From: Helicobacter magdeburgensis
GTDB taxonomy: Bacteria > Campylobacterota > Campylobacteria > Campylobacterales > Helicobacteraceae
Direction of reading: 5' to 3'
NCBI RefSeq assembly: GCF_000765825.2
Contig: NZ_JRPE02000003.1
Span: 62,001 to 126,000 of the forward strand
Length of the DNA: 64,000 bases
The translations under genes and the position numbers were made by a program. Under the pieces are notes generated by a model, which saw only the letters and a program-made list of their open reading frames with translations, searched no databases and was not told where the DNA came from. Of this stretch, positions 1 through 9,301 are shown in pieces (positions within the stretch are counted from its first letter, which is position 1; each line of letters begins with the position of its first letter).

Positions 1-56
1 AGCCCTTAGCCTACAAGACAGATAGCCCCATACCCCCACACAAAGCCCATATATGA
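1..56 (+). CDS. 3' end of an upstream gene (truncated by window edge)
   Basis: The frame beginning at base 3 is open from the window edge to a TGA at 54-56. That stop overlaps the ATG of the next gene as ATGA, the usual arrangement of translationally coupled genes. Only about 17 residues are visible, so the product cannot be named. Since the next two genes are GspE and GspF homologues, I infer that this is the end of another gene of the same secretion/DNA-uptake operon. Confidence 0.4.
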   Translation, partial: PLAYKTDSPIPPHKAHI

Positions 57-1570
57 ATCCCGCCACATTTGAATCCATTAATCTCCACACTATTACACTA
101 AATCAATCCTGCCTACTCGCACTAGATTCTAAATTTATAGCAAAGCATCAATGTCTTATTTTTGATATGCAAGATTCTAGCGTGTCTATTGCTCTATCGT
201 GTGAAAATGCACCGCTTGGGCTGATTACAAATCACATTAGCTCCCTTTTTCCGCATAAAAATTTAAAGTTTTTCCTTGCTTCAAGTGAGAGTTTTATAGC
301 ACAGCTAGAATCCATCACAGACTTTCAAGGCTTTCACAAGCTTGAACAAAATCTGCTTACCTTGCTAAAAAGCCATAGTCAGCATAATGATGATGAAAGG
401 GCGGCTATTGCCCTATTAGATTATATTTTAGAGCTTTGCATTAAGCATAGGGCGAGTGATATACATTTTGAATCTCAAGATTCTATCCATTGCGTTAGAA
501 TCCGCACAGATGGAATGCTGCGAGAGATTTTAACACTTCAAAAAATAGTCTTTGAATCACTCATTGCGTGTCTCAAGCTAGAGTGCAAACTTGATATAAA
601 CCAAAAACGACAAGCCCAAGATGGACGCTTTAGCCGAGTTTTTGACAGCAAAGCTTTTGATTTTAGGTTATCCGTCCTGCCCTCTTTTAGCGGAGAATCC
701 CTTGTGCTTAGAATCTTGCATAAAAATGCCACACTTACCACACTTGAAAAGCTAGGATTCCAAAAAAAGCAAATGGAAATTATCACGCATTGTGCTAACT
801 ACCCAAGCGGACTAATCTTACTCTCAGGTCCCACAGGCAGTGGGAAATCAACCACGCTGTATGCGATTTTAGAATCCATAAAATCCCCGCAGAAAAAAAT
901 CATCACCCTTGAAGATCCCATAGAATACCGCATACACAACACAACGCAGGTGCTAGTAAATGATAAGCATAATTTTGGCTTTTCAAACGCGCTCAAAGCC
1001 TTATTGCGACACGATCCAGATATTTTGATGATTGGCGAGATACGCGATGAAAATAGCCTTGATATTGCTTTGCGTGCGTCTTTAACGGGGCATTTGGTGC
1101 TATCCACCATTCACGCTAATGATTCCCTAAGCGTGATTGAGCGATTGCTTGATATGGGTGCAAAGGACTATCTTGTAAGCTCTACTTTGCGGCTGCTTAT
1201 CTCTCAAAGGCTTGTGAGAAAGCTCTGCTCTCATTGTAAGATTCCACTCTCATACCAGCAAATGTGTGAAAGGTTTAAATCTTACAAGCTTGAAACGCAG
1301 ATTCTAAAGCCTTATGAAAAGGCGAGTTTTTACACCGCTTGTGGCTGTCAGCATTGCTATATGCAGGGCTATGATGGGCGATTATTGATTGCGGAATGTT
1401 TAGAAAACTCTAGCCTTTTGCAACGCCACATTACCGCCCCACAGGATAAAGAGATGATTATAAAAGAGCTTGAGAAAAGCGGGTTTGAAAGTATATTTGA
1501 AGTTGGCATAAAGCTTTTAGCTCAAGGTTTAAGCTCTTTTGAAGAGATATATAGGGTATGTCGGCTATGA
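53..1570 (+). CDS. GspE/PulE-family secretion ATPase (CtsE-like)
   Basis: A cytoplasmic hexameric ATPase that powers type II secretion, type IV pilus or DNA-uptake machines. Visible motifs are Walker A GPTGSGKST (about residues 259-267), the Asp box around LEDPIE, Walker B ILMIGE (about 324-329) and the His box GHLVLSTIHAND (about 346-357). A CxxC pair near 394-397 and a second CGCQHC cluster near 430 form the metal-binding domain typical of GspE. At 505 residues it has the usual length, with a divergent N-terminal domain. It overlaps the following GspF gene by 13 bases. In Campylobacter the homologous pair CtsE/CtsF is needed for natural transformation, and that is the likeliest role here (family knowledge plus inference). 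Confidence 0.9.
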   Translation: MNPATFESINLHTITLNQSCLLALDSKFIAKHQCLIFDMQDSSVSIALSCENAPLGLITNHISSLFPHKNLKFFLASSESFIAQLESITDFQGFHKLEQNLLTLLKSHSQHNDDERAAIALLDYILELCIKHRASDIHFESQDSIHCVRIRTDGMLREILTLQKIVFESLIACLKLECKLDINQKRQAQDGRFSRVFDSKAFDFRLSVLPSFSGESLVLRILHKNATLTTLEKLGFQKKQMEIITHCANYPSGLILLSGPTGSGKSTTLYAILESIKSPQKKIITLEDPIEYRIHNTTQVLVNDKHNFGFSNALKALLRHDPDILMIGEIRDENSLDIALRASLTGHLVLSTIHANDSLSVIERLLDMGAKDYLVSSTLRLLISQRLVRKLCSHCKIPLSYQQMCERFKSYKLETQILKPYEKASFYTACGCQHCYMQGYDGRLLIAECLENSSLLQRHITAPQDKEMIIKELEKSGFESIFEVGIKLLAQGLSSFEEIYRVCRL

Positions 1571-2673
1571 GTGAGACGCAAGGCACATTTAAAAACACAT
1601 TCAAACACACGGCGTTTTTTTCGCTTCAGGGGCATATTTCCACAAAAGATATAAGTATGCTGTTTTTACAAATATCCACAATGCTACAATCTCATCTGCC
1701 ACTTTTACATATCATACAAATATGTGCGGATAATGCTAAAAATACAAGGCTTAAAGAAATTTTACAAGACATTGCCTACCACTTACAGCTAGGGCAGAAT
1801 CTCTCTTTTGGATTCAAAAAGCATAAAAATGTGTTTGGCGATATGAGCTATCAAATGATAACTTTAGGGGAGAAAAGCGGAGAATTGAAAGAAATTTTTA
1901 GTATGCTAAGCATTCAGCTCACAAAGGAATACAGGAATAAAAATAAACTCAAACGCGCCCTTTTCTACCCCATTCTCGTGCTTCTTAGCATTATGGGGGC
2001 ATTTATGGTGCTTGTAGCGTTTGTGCTGCCGCAGTTTTTAGAGATGTTTCTCTCTATGCACATTGAGCTTCCCATTTATACGCGGATTCTGCTTTTTATG
2101 CAAACATTTTTCACAGATTTTGGGCTGATTTTTATGGGGATTTTGCTTGGAGCGGGGATTTTGGCTCAATATATGTATAAAAATTCCTTGCATTTTAAGG
2201 CTAAGATTCACGCCTACATCTTACATATTCCGCTTGTTGGAGCGATGATAAAAGCACATTTTTATTATCAATACAGCTTTTCACTCTATATCCAGCTTAA
2301 ATCCGCCACGCCTATGGACTTAGCCCTAACTTTAAGCAAAGACATAAGCAACCTAGCCCTTAAAGCAAAGTTTGAATCCGCCCTAGAATCTGTAAAAAAT
2401 GGCAAAGCACTTTCAGTGAGTTTAAAAGAGCAAAACGCCCTTGATGATATTGCCCTAGCTCTTATTAACGCCGGGGAGCAAAGCGGGAATCTAGCAGAAA
2501 TGCTTGAAGTATGCGCTAAACATTTTGAAGAAATCGCCACGGATAAAACCGATATGCTTATATCCCTTATAGAGCCTAGCCTTAGCCTTACTATGGGGAT
2601 TTTACTGCTATTTTTGGCATTAGGGATTTTTGTGCCGATGTGGGATATGAGCGCGTATGCCTTTGGGGCTTAG
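1558..2673 (+). CDS. GspF-family inner-membrane platform protein (CtsF-like)
   Basis: A 371-residue polytopic inner-membrane protein of the GspF/PilC family, the platform that couples the GspE ATPase to the pseudopilus. It shows the two homologous cytoplasmic domains of the family, each rich in acidic/glycine patterns such as LGEKSGELKEIF (first copy) and NAGEQSGNLAEML (second copy). Hydrophobic segments lie near residues 135-160, 180-205 and 340-365. Its start lies inside the end of the GspE gene, so the two are translationally coupled; ATG at 1567 is an alternative start. No pseudopilin or secretin is seen, so other parts of the machine must lie upstream of the window or elsewhere. Confidence 0.88.
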   Translation: MSAMSETQGTFKNTFKHTAFFSLQGHISTKDISMLFLQISTMLQSHLPLLHIIQICADNAKNTRLKEILQDIAYHLQLGQNLSFGFKKHKNVFGDMSYQMITLGEKSGELKEIFSMLSIQLTKEYRNKNKLKRALFYPILVLLSIMGAFMVLVAFVLPQFLEMFLSMHIELPIYTRILLFMQTFFTDFGLIFMGILLGAGILAQYMYKNSLHFKAKIHAYILHIPLVGAMIKAHFYYQYSFSLYIQLKSATPMDLALTLSKDISNLALKAKFESALESVKNGKALSVSLKEQNALDDIALALINAGEQSGNLAEMLEVCAKHFEEIATDKTDMLISLIEPSLSLTMGILLLFLALGIFVPMWDMSAYAFGA

Positions 2674-2687
2674 GCTCTACTCACAAG

Positions 2688-3800
2688 TTATAACAATGCT
2701 TTGATATGCGAGATAAACATATCTGTATCCACACCATTTTTAGCAAAAAGGGAATCTTGCCTTTCATATAAATGGGGCTTAGATAAAATCTCTATAATGC
2801 ACTCCACCGCTTCAGTGGAACTTTTAGCGTGTTTCATCAAAGCATTATCAAGCAAAAATCTATCGTGGAAAAGCAAAAGTGAGCGAGTAGAAATCACAGG
2901 AATCCCAAGATAACACGCCTCTAGATTCATAGTCCCACCACCGCCTAAAAGCACATCAACAAAGGGATAAAAATCCTTTGGCTCTAGCTTATGGTGCAAA
3001 ATCTTAAAGCGACTTTTTGAATCTTGTGGGAGCTGTGAGAGATAAGATTCTAGCTCATCTTTGCCATAGCGAGGCATACACAGCACATTAGCCTTAAGTC
3101 TCCTAGCTAAAAGCTCAAAGCTCTCATAAATAATGGGCAGTTTATGCTTGACATAATGTGCCTTATACTCCTCCTCACGCACCAAAATAATAGGCAAAGC
3201 AGAATCTAGCCCCAACCTCTCGCAAAATGCTCTCCTTTGCGGCGATTCTAAATCATAATGTAAAGGAATAGAATCTAGCCATAACGCCACATCAATAAAG
3301 CCATATTCCACCACTTGAGCCGGGCTTAGCCCCAAGCTTGTATAGCAAATCTCAGGCACGACAAAAGGGCGGAATACAAGATGAGACAGCGGAAGTGTCA
3401 GGCGGGATAAAATCGTTACAGATTCTAAAGAGAATGTTTCATTAGCCACCGGCGTATCGGCAAAATGCACCACAGGAATCCCTAGCCCATAGGCACACTG
3501 CACGCCATCAACACTCGCTCCGGTGATAAAAATCTTTGGAATCTCGTTTAATCTAGCAAATAACTCCAAAAAGCCCTTTTGCCGATTAAGCCTAGATTCA
3601 AACTTGCCTAGCTTACTTGCCCCGCCATAGCCACCAATAGCGTAATGCTCTATCTTAAAAAGCTCTAAAAGCCTAATGCACTCATCATAGTCCTTACTCT
3701 CACGCGTGGTAACAATCACAGAATCTAAAGCCTTGAGCTTGGGTAAAATGGGCTTAAAAAACAGCACATATTTTGGATCAATAATATCAAGCCAAATCAT
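2688..3800 (-). CDS. DUF354-family GT-B-like protein
   Basis: A 370-residue soluble protein that resembles the DUF354 family: it opens with MIWLDIIDPKYVLFFKPI and has a GT-B-like C-terminal half with a glycine-rich VDVLLGGGGTMNLEA segment (around residue 280) followed by GIPVISTRSLL. Family members are sugar-nucleotide or glycosyltransferase-fold proteins without a settled function, so no reaction is assigned. It stands alone, convergent with the GspF gene (15-base gap) and divergent from thyX. The ATG at 3800 has an AAGG-type ribosome site a few bases upstream. Confidence 0.8.
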   Translation of the reverse strand: MIWLDIIDPKYVLFFKPILPKLKALDSVIVTTRESKDYDECIRLLELFKIEHYAIGGYGGASKLGKFESRLNRQKGFLELFARLNEIPKIFITGASVDGVQCAYGLGIPVVHFADTPVANETFSLESVTILSRLTLPLSHLVFRPFVVPEICYTSLGLSPAQVVEYGFIDVALWLDSIPLHYDLESPQRRAFCERLGLDSALPIILVREEEYKAHYVKHKLPIIYESFELLARRLKANVLCMPRYGKDELESYLSQLPQDSKSRFKILHHKLEPKDFYPFVDVLLGGGGTMNLEACYLGIPVISTRSLLLFHDRFLLDNALMKHAKSSTEAVECIIEILSKPHLYERQDSLFAKNGVDTDMFISHIKALL

Positions 3801-3894
3801 CTTTTGCCTTTGTGTTTTGTTTGATGTTGTATTTGTGTAGTTAAAAATGCGTTAAGATTCTAGCACAAGTTGAAATATTTTAAGGAGATTCATA

Positions 3895-4554
3895 ATGGTA
3901 GAAAAAATCTCGTGTAAGATTGACATCACACTTTTGCACCACACGCCCCTGCATATTTGTAGTAATGCTATTCGCACTTGTTGGCAGAGCTTTGATAAGG
4001 GCGATTGTGGCGGAGAGAAAGATATAGAACTTATAGATAGAGTAGGCAATAAATTTAAACACGCAAGCACTTTGGAGCATTTAACTTATAATTTTTATAT
4101 CAAGGGCATTTCAAGGGCGTGTCTGCAAGAATTAGCACGGCATCGTATGGCAAGTTTTAGTGTGAAAAGCTCTCGCTACACGCTAAAAGAGCTAAAAGAT
4201 GAGCCTAGCTTTTTGCCTATAAATGAGATAAATACACAAAGGGCGGAAAAATTTATCGTCTTTACAAGTAGTGAAAGGGTGAATCACGCCTCCATTCACG
4301 CCCTAGAAAATTTACGCCAGATTCTAAGTGAAAATATCAGCAATGACCTTGCTAAATTTGCTATGCCCGAATCTTACCGCACGGAGCTTAGCTTTTCTAT
4401 CAATGCTAGAAGTTTGCAAAATTTCCTATCCCTTAGAAGCTCAAAGTCTGCGCTTTGGGAGATTCGCGCTTTAGCTTTAGCGATATTTGAATCTTTGCCA
4501 GAAGAGCATAAGTTTATTTTCAAAGACTGCATAGCCCAACCCCCCACGCATTAG
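3895..4554 (+). CDS. thyX: Flavin-dependent thymidylate synthase ThyX
   Basis: Makes dTMP from dUMP using methylene-tetrahydrofolate and FAD/NADPH; cytoplasmic. The ThyX signature is present as RHRMASFSVKSSRY (residues 82-95), matching RHRxxSxNxxSxRY except Ser for the usual Asn, and the C-terminal dUMP-binding region around RSLQNFLSLR is conserved. At 219 residues it is a normal length. AAGGAG lies seven bases before the ATG, supporting this start. Its upstream neighbour is divergent and its downstream neighbour is a repeat-rich gap, so it looks monocistronic. Helicobacter and Campylobacter use ThyX in place of ThyA, which fits the inferred host. Confidence 0.95.
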   Translation: MVEKISCKIDITLLHHTPLHICSNAIRTCWQSFDKGDCGGEKDIELIDRVGNKFKHASTLEHLTYNFYIKGISRACLQELARHRMASFSVKSSRYTLKELKDEPSFLPINEINTQRAEKFIVFTSSERVNHASIHALENLRQILSENISNDLAKFAMPESYRTELSFSINARSLQNFLSLRSSKSALWEIRALALAIFESLPEEHKFIFKDCIAQPPTH

Positions 4555-4787
4555 AATCTAGTCTTTATTTTGCCTAATACAGCAAGGGGAATAAGGGTAA
4601 TCTTAGATTCTAAAATCTGTTTCTTTTTTAATCTTGTTTCTTATTTTCTCTCTTTTTAAAGTTTTAGAATCTTGTCATATTTGCAAGTGTGGGCAAGAGC
4701 TTCGCTCGTGTGAGTCTTTGAAAAAGGCGAAAAATCTCCTGTAAAATCTTTATTCTAAAATATCCATTCTTTTTTTATTTTTTTTTA

Positions 4788-4890
4788 TATAAGGGGGAGG
4801 GGCTTAAATTGCGAAGTCGCTCCCTCCCCCTTATAAATCCCCCACCCCTACAACGCTTTAAGTGGAGGCACTTCGTGCGATTTAATTTTA
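4788..4890. repeat. GC-rich hairpin repeat, copy A
   Basis: Starts with a perfect 14-base inverted repeat, TATAAGGGGGAGGG at 4788-4801 and its complement at 4822-4835. It continues with AATCCCCCACCCC and ACAACGCTTTA and ends with GCGATTTAATTTTA (4877-4890). The same ordered blocks recur at 27115-27264, where the loop is longer. Both copies follow a T-rich tract and sit in gaps between genes. The hairpin would be a very stable RNA structure on either strand. Confidence 0.8.
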
Positions 4891-5095
4891 TGGTGACAAA
4901 GTCGTGCTTTGCCACTTTAGCAATTGTAGAATCTGCTTTAGATTCTGCGTTGGCAGAATCTCAAAAATCAATGTTACACACAAAGCGTGAATCCTTACTC
5001 TCGCCTGCTTCGTGGTGCATAAAATCGGATTCAAGGCGGGCAGAAGTGTCCCGCCACCTTAAAAGAAAAAATAAAAAACTTAGAATTTTAGAATA

Positions 5096-5122
5096 GATAC
5101 TTCGCTCACGCTCAATATGACA
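5096..5122 (-). repeat. Short dispersed repeat word (CATATTGAGCG type)
   Basis: Read on the minus strand this is GTCATATTGAGCGTGAGCGA followed by AGTATCT. The same word, CCATATTGAGCGTAGCGAA plus ATATCTT, occurs in frame inside the LysE-type gene near 53824-53850. A relative, GTCATTCCGGTGGAGCGAAG, occurs at 24044-24068. Such words mark short dispersed repeats found in many bacterial genomes; when translated they give HIERSEIS-like peptides. Confidence 0.55.
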
Positions 5123-5237
5123 AAAAACTTACTACAATTTTGCTTTCCTAGATTCTCACAACGACAAAAAAATTTAAACACTTAATGTATAATCCACACT
5201 CTACATCTTAAACATTTCACATTTTTAAGGAACTCTT

Positions 5238-7082
5238 ATGTCGGCATTAAAACAATCTATCCTTTCGCCTTTTAGGGCTTTGGCAATGCTTTTTAGAGAG
5301 CTAAGATTTGAGCTAGATGATCTTATAAGATTTAAAAGCCTTAGCTTAATGGAGAGTGAAAGATATTGGCGGGTGATTTTTGCACAAGTCATTTTGGTGG
5401 CGTTTTTAGGCAGGAGCTTAGGGGCGATATTGCCATTGCTTGACTTTATAGATTCTAACATTGTCAATGGTATTGTTATCATAATGGCGATTATAGTCCT
5501 TATAGGTGGCTTTATGCTTTTTGCACTCAATGTAAGAATCACAGCTAAAAGGCTAAAGACTTTGCATAAGGAATTAATAGAAGAATCTGCTCATTCCACA
5601 GATTCTAACTTCTCTTACTTTTCAAGCTTATTTATCCGCTTTATTACGCCAAAATATTTTTACATCTCTCTTGTGATTCTTACAATCCTTATGGTGTGTA
5701 TGTGGATAATGCTTGAAAATACAGAGTATGAAATAGAATTTCTTATGGCTTTGCTTGCTGTGGTGGGGACTTTTATAGGCTTGTTTTATAGCATTATCCT
5801 TTTGCCAAATCTCACAAAAGTTTTAGACATAAAACAATTTAACCAAGATTCTAAAAAAATGCTTATAAGCATTGGGCTTATAAGTGCGGGATTTTTGCTT
5901 ATAGGCTTTAGTCCTGTGGTAAATTTTATCTATGCTTATGAATATTCTGTTTGTTTTCTTTATATGTTTTATGGTGGAATGGGGCTTGTGCTTTTGGGGC
6001 TATGGCAATATAGTGGGACATATATGAAAATCTGGCTCTTTATAGCCGCATATGGTGTTTTGACATATATGATTACAGCTTTAAGTATATATCCATATCG
6101 CTTTGCAGATATTGAAAAAGAGGCAACGATTATACCCGCTATGCTCTGTTTTTTGCCACTTTTAATATGGCATATAAGGCAAAAGGCGTTTGTGGGGGTT
6201 CTTGGCATAATATGGATATATGATTGTATAGTGAATGACTATTTTTTTGATAATGGATATATGTTTTTATATAGTGGTATTTTTAATGCTATTGCATTTT
6301 ATATTTTTGCGATGATTGGCTTTTATTGCGTGAGATTTTTTAGCGAGAGTGAAAGCTTCTTTGGGAAGTTTATAAGGCTATTTTCTAAACTATGGATATG
6401 CGGCAGTATCAGTGGGCTAATCTTTCTAGGCTTATTCTTTAATGGCATTGCATTTTTTGCGTTAGGCAAGGGTGCTGTGGCGTTACTTGGCTTCTCTCTT
6501 AGCTTAAGTTTGCAAAGGCTCAAAATAGAGCGTTTTGCTTTACTCTTGCTTGTATTATTTAGCATATATGTGGGGATTTTAGTTTTTAAAGCTTTTGATT
6601 ATTTGCACTTTTTTGGCGAGTTTGCATACAATCCTTCCTACACGACACTTAGCTTTGATTCTCTGCTTGGCTATTTTGTTATGTCCTTTGTTTTGCTGTT
6701 TTTGTTTCTTCTCACAAAACACACAGGAGCAGATTCTAAGTATCAAGGCTTTACTCATCTTAGGCTTTATCTTGTGCTTTGTTTTAGTGCTATGATTTTA
6801 TTTTGTATGCAATATCTCCATACAGCCCTAAATAGTTATGCTTATAGCCTTTGGGGGGTAATGGAAATCTGTGTATTTTTTATCATTCTTTTTAGCTTTG
6901 TGCTGTTGGGGCTGTTTTGGCGATATAATGTCTTATTTGCCTTAAGCTTTGTGGGCTTAATGGCGGATTTTATATTTTTCCCTAGATTGAGTGTGTTTCT
7001 TATCCTACTCTCTTTTGGTGTGTTGTGGGAGGTGGCTAAGATTCTATTTTTGAATAGGCAAAAGATAGAATCTATAAGCTAA
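5238..7082 (+). CDS. Large polytopic membrane protein, function unknown
   Basis: A 614-residue protein that I do not recognise. A short N-terminal cytoplasmic region (about residues 1-45, ending in a charged stretch) is followed by many hydrophobic segments spread over nearly the whole length, probably more than twelve membrane spans. It has few conserved-looking polar motifs and ends in a short basic tail. AAGGAAC precedes the ATG at good spacing. It is the only gene between the repeat-rich gap and the convergent Mla-type operon. It resembles the large uncharacterised membrane proteins common in Helicobacter, and nothing in the sequence shows a substrate. Confidence 0.75.
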   Translation: MSALKQSILSPFRALAMLFRELRFELDDLIRFKSLSLMESERYWRVIFAQVILVAFLGRSLGAILPLLDFIDSNIVNGIVIIMAIIVLIGGFMLFALNVRITAKRLKTLHKELIEESAHSTDSNFSYFSSLFIRFITPKYFYISLVILTILMVCMWIMLENTEYEIEFLMALLAVVGTFIGLFYSIILLPNLTKVLDIKQFNQDSKKMLISIGLISAGFLLIGFSPVVNFIYAYEYSVCFLYMFYGGMGLVLLGLWQYSGTYMKIWLFIAAYGVLTYMITALSIYPYRFADIEKEATIIPAMLCFLPLLIWHIRQKAFVGVLGIIWIYDCIVNDYFFDNGYMFLYSGIFNAIAFYIFAMIGFYCVRFFSESESFFGKFIRLFSKLWICGSISGLIFLGLFFNGIAFFALGKGAVALLGFSLSLSLQRLKIERFALLLLVLFSIYVGILVFKAFDYLHFFGEFAYNPSYTTLSFDSLLGYFVMSFVLLFLFLLTKHTGADSKYQGFTHLRLYLVLCFSAMILFCMQYLHTALNSYAYSLWGVMEICVFFIILFSFVLLGLFWRYNVLFALSFVGLMADFIFFPRLSVFLILLSFGVLWEVAKILFLNRQKIESIS

Positions 7083-7099
7083 ATTCTATTTTAGAGCCT

Positions 7100-7723
7100 T
7101 TAGAGTTGTTTTAAGAGCTTGTCTATCACAAGCTCATTTATTTTTACAAAATTTTTAGCAAAATTTTCATCTTCTAGGCTTTGCAATGCCACTTCTTGCG
7201 TGATAATGCCACTTTTGCTGCTTTGTGTCGTTGAAGTATTCAGCACTTCATAAAACACACTCATTTGAGCCTTGTATTTACCGCCATCTTCTACCACTTG
7301 TAAGCCAAGCAAAGAGAGCTTTAGAATCTTATTTAATTTTTGCGTGCCAAAGGGCGAGATTGCCACTTGAAAGCAGTTTTGCTCTAAAGCTTGTAAGAGA
7401 TTAGATTCTAACATTTTGTTTGGGGAATCTACCCATTTTTTATGCTCTAATTCACTTATTTGCAGTGTTTGTGCGTTGTGTAAAATAATAGCCGTATCAT
7501 TAAAAGGTGCATTAGCATTCACTTGCAATAGCCCGATTTTGCCTTTATTAGCCTTGCACTTTGCGTCATTTGCTTGACTCACCTGATTTGCTTGAGTTTG
7601 AAGCTTTTGCAAACTAAAGTATATTACCTTTGGAATCTGTGAGGCGATTTTCACATCTACACAGCTACTAAGCGTAAGTATAGCTACTATTCCAAGCCCT
7701 AAGATTCTATATTTTTTACTCAT
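7100..7723 (-). CDS. Outer-membrane lipoprotein of an Mla/MCE ABC transport operon
   Basis: A 207-residue lipoprotein: a short signal, then the lipobox LSSC with Cys at about residue 21. The rest fits the ABC-type transport auxiliary lipoprotein group that accompanies MCE/Mla importers, with a periplasmic alpha/beta domain. It is the last gene of the operon mlaE-mlaF-mlaD-lipoprotein, ten bases after mlaD. The likely role is the outer-membrane side of a lipid-trafficking bridge (inferred from the operon). AGGGG lies before the ATG. Confidence 0.75.
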   Translation of the reverse strand: MSKKYRILGLGIVAILTLSSCVDVKIASQIPKVIYFSLQKLQTQANQVSQANDAKCKANKGKIGLLQVNANAPFNDTAIILHNAQTLQISELEHKKWVDSPNKMLESNLLQALEQNCFQVAISPFGTQKLNKILKLSLLGLQVVEDGGKYKAQMSVFYEVLNTSTTQSSKSGIITQEVALQSLEDENFAKNFVKINELVIDKLLKQL

Positions 7724-7732
7724 TTAATCCCC

Positions 7733-8494
7733 TTATTTAGATTTGTCATTTTGTTTGCCAAAAAGACTATCATAAGGATTTTTATCCACCTTATCCACAA
7801 AACGCGTGGCTGTGTTAAAAAACCTGCTCATATCTTGCAAACTCCCCTGCAACTGCAACAGCGTAGGAGTGAGAATCTCACGCACATTATATTCACCATT
7901 TTTCATATTTTTATCCATTTGTGCGCTAAGACTTGCTAGGGAGTTTGTGCTACTTCGTAGCTCCTTTATCATCTCTGTAAGATTATTAAGATTTTCTTCA
8001 TTAAAAGTGCGGTTAAGGTTGGTAAGTAGGGCGGTTATATCTTCACTAATCTCCCCAGCCTTACCTAGAATCTTATCCAACCCTCCCTTATCAAGCATAA
8101 TGACTTTATTACCATCTTCATCAGCTTGTAATATCTCGCCTTCACCCTGAATGAGTGAAAGATAATTTGCCCCGGCTAGTCCTTGTGAAGCCACGATAAC
8201 TTTAGCATTTTGCTTTATCTCAAGCTTTGAATCTATAAGTATAGTAATAGCAATAACCCCACTTTTTATATCTTTAAACCCTACAGACTGCACCCTGCCG
8301 ACACTTATACCCTTATAGCGAATGGGCGTATTTGCCCCCACTCCACTTACCTCATCGGCACTATATGCGTAATATCGCGTATATTTTGCTGAATCTAACT
8401 CAAAGCGATTAAGCCACAGCACAAAGAGAATCATTAAGATTAAAATTATAAAAAATATCGCTCCAATCCACACATACCGCACATTTCTTTCCAT
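7733..8494 (-). CDS. mlaD: MlaD-type MCE-domain lipid-binding protein
   Basis: A 253-residue periplasmic substrate-binding component of an Mla/MCE transporter. One N-terminal membrane anchor (about residues 8-30) is followed by a single MCE domain, recognisable from GVGANTPIRYKGISVGRV (about 51-68) and the ensuing beta strands. The C-terminal half is helical with a coiled-coil character (roughly 150-240), expected to form the hexameric channel. GGAG precedes the ATG by six bases. It lies nine bases after mlaF. In Campylobacter the homologous operon includes iamA/iamB. The expected substrate is phospholipid, by family analogy. Confidence 0.88.
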   Translation of the reverse strand: MERNVRYVWIGAIFFIILILMILFVLWLNRFELDSAKYTRYYAYSADEVSGVGANTPIRYKGISVGRVQSVGFKDIKSGVIAITILIDSKLEIKQNAKVIVASQGLAGANYLSLIQGEGEILQADEDGNKVIMLDKGGLDKILGKAGEISEDITALLTNLNRTFNEENLNNLTEMIKELRSSTNSLASLSAQMDKNMKNGEYNVREILTPTLLQLQGSLQDMSRFFNTATRFVDKVDKNPYDSLFGKQNDKSK

Positions 8495-8503
8495 ATCTCA
8501 CTC

Positions 8504-9301
8504 CTAGTTTAACTTAGTCTTATGCAAATCCCGCTCATCAAAATCGTGCCAAAATCGCTCTCCCCTTTTGCCAGAGAATATCTTAGCTTGAGTAAAGCCC
8601 TTCTTCTTTTGGGTGTAAAGCTCATCTAAACTCCCTTCAAACACTATTGCCTTATCTTCTAGCAAAATTAGCCTATCCACACTATCTTTTATAGAATCTA
8701 AATCGTGCGTTACCATCACAATGGTAATTTTTAGCATTTCTTTCAGCTTTAAAATCAGTCTATCAAACCGCTCCGCACTTTGTAAATCAAGCCCACTTGT
8801 AGGCTCATCTAAAAATAAAATATCAGGGCTTAATGCCAATGCCCGAGCGAGAGCTACACGCTTTTTCATTCCCCCGGATAGCTCATAGGGGTATTTATCT
8901 GCTACTTTAGAATCTAATCCTACTAAATCAAGCCACATTCTTGATAAACGCTCTATTGTAGTATTGTCATAATGACTTTTTTGCGTGAGTAAAAAGCCGA
9001 CATTATCTAAAACATTCATAGAAGAAAACAACGCCCCAAACTGAAACATCACGCCACAGCGATTTAAGATTCTATCCCGTTTAGATTCTGCTATGTCCCA
9101 AATATTTTCATTAAAAAATTCAATTTTACCACTTCTAGGCTTTTCTAAAAAAAGCATATTTTTTAATAAGGTGCTTTTGCCACTGCCACTACCGCCTAAG
9201 ATTCCAAAGATTTCACCTTTTTTCACAGCAAAGCTAATCCCATTGTGAATAATATTCTCCCCATACTGCGTATAAAGCGTTTCAACACGAATAATACTCA
9301 T
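8504..9301 (-). CDS. mlaF: MlaF-type ABC transporter ATPase
   Basis: A 265-residue cytoplasmic ATPase that energises the MlaE permease. It shows Walker A GGSGSGKST (about residues 36-44), the signature LSGGMKKRVALARAL, and Walker B ILFLDEPTSGLD with the D-loop. I start it at the ATG at 9301 (MSIIRVETLY), which overlaps the stop of mlaE as ATGA. An in-frame upstream ATG at 9355 would lie deep inside mlaE and add 18 atypical residues. Gene order and coupling show one transport complex with the flanking genes. Confidence 0.92.
   Translation of the reverse strand: MSIIRVETLYTQYGENIIHNGISFAVKKGEIFGILGGSGSGKSTLLKNMLFLEKPRSGKIEFFNENIWDIAESKRDRILNRCGVMFQFGALFSSMNVLDNVGFLLTQKSHYDNTTIERLSRMWLDLVGLDSKVADKYPYELSGGMKKRVALARALALSPDILFLDEPTSGLDLQSAERFDRLILKLKEMLKITIVMVTHDLDSIKDSVDRLILLEDKAIVFEGSLDELYTQKKKGFTQAKIFSGKRGERFWHDFDERDLHKTKLN

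Larger units (their letters stand above)
4555..5237. other. Repeat-rich 683-base gene desert
   Basis: I see no convincing gene here. The stretch holds a GC-rich hairpin repeat shared with 27.1 kb, a short hairpin GGCGGG...CCCGCC at about 5034-5054, and near 5096-5122 a reverse-strand copy of the 'CATATTGAGCGTGAGCGAAG' dispersed-repeat word. Several long T tracts lie just before the GC-rich repeat. A 95-codon open frame at 4809-5096 is an accident of this repeat sequence. The composition (alternating poly-T and G/C blocks) is unlike the neighbouring genes. Confidence 0.75.

Noticed and set aside
4809..5096. 95-codon open frame on the plus strand in the 4.6-5.2 kb gap
   Set aside because: It starts within the hairpin repeat, has no ribosome site of note, and its residues (for example SRSLPLINPPPL) are typical of translated repeat and poly-purine DNA. 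No family pattern.
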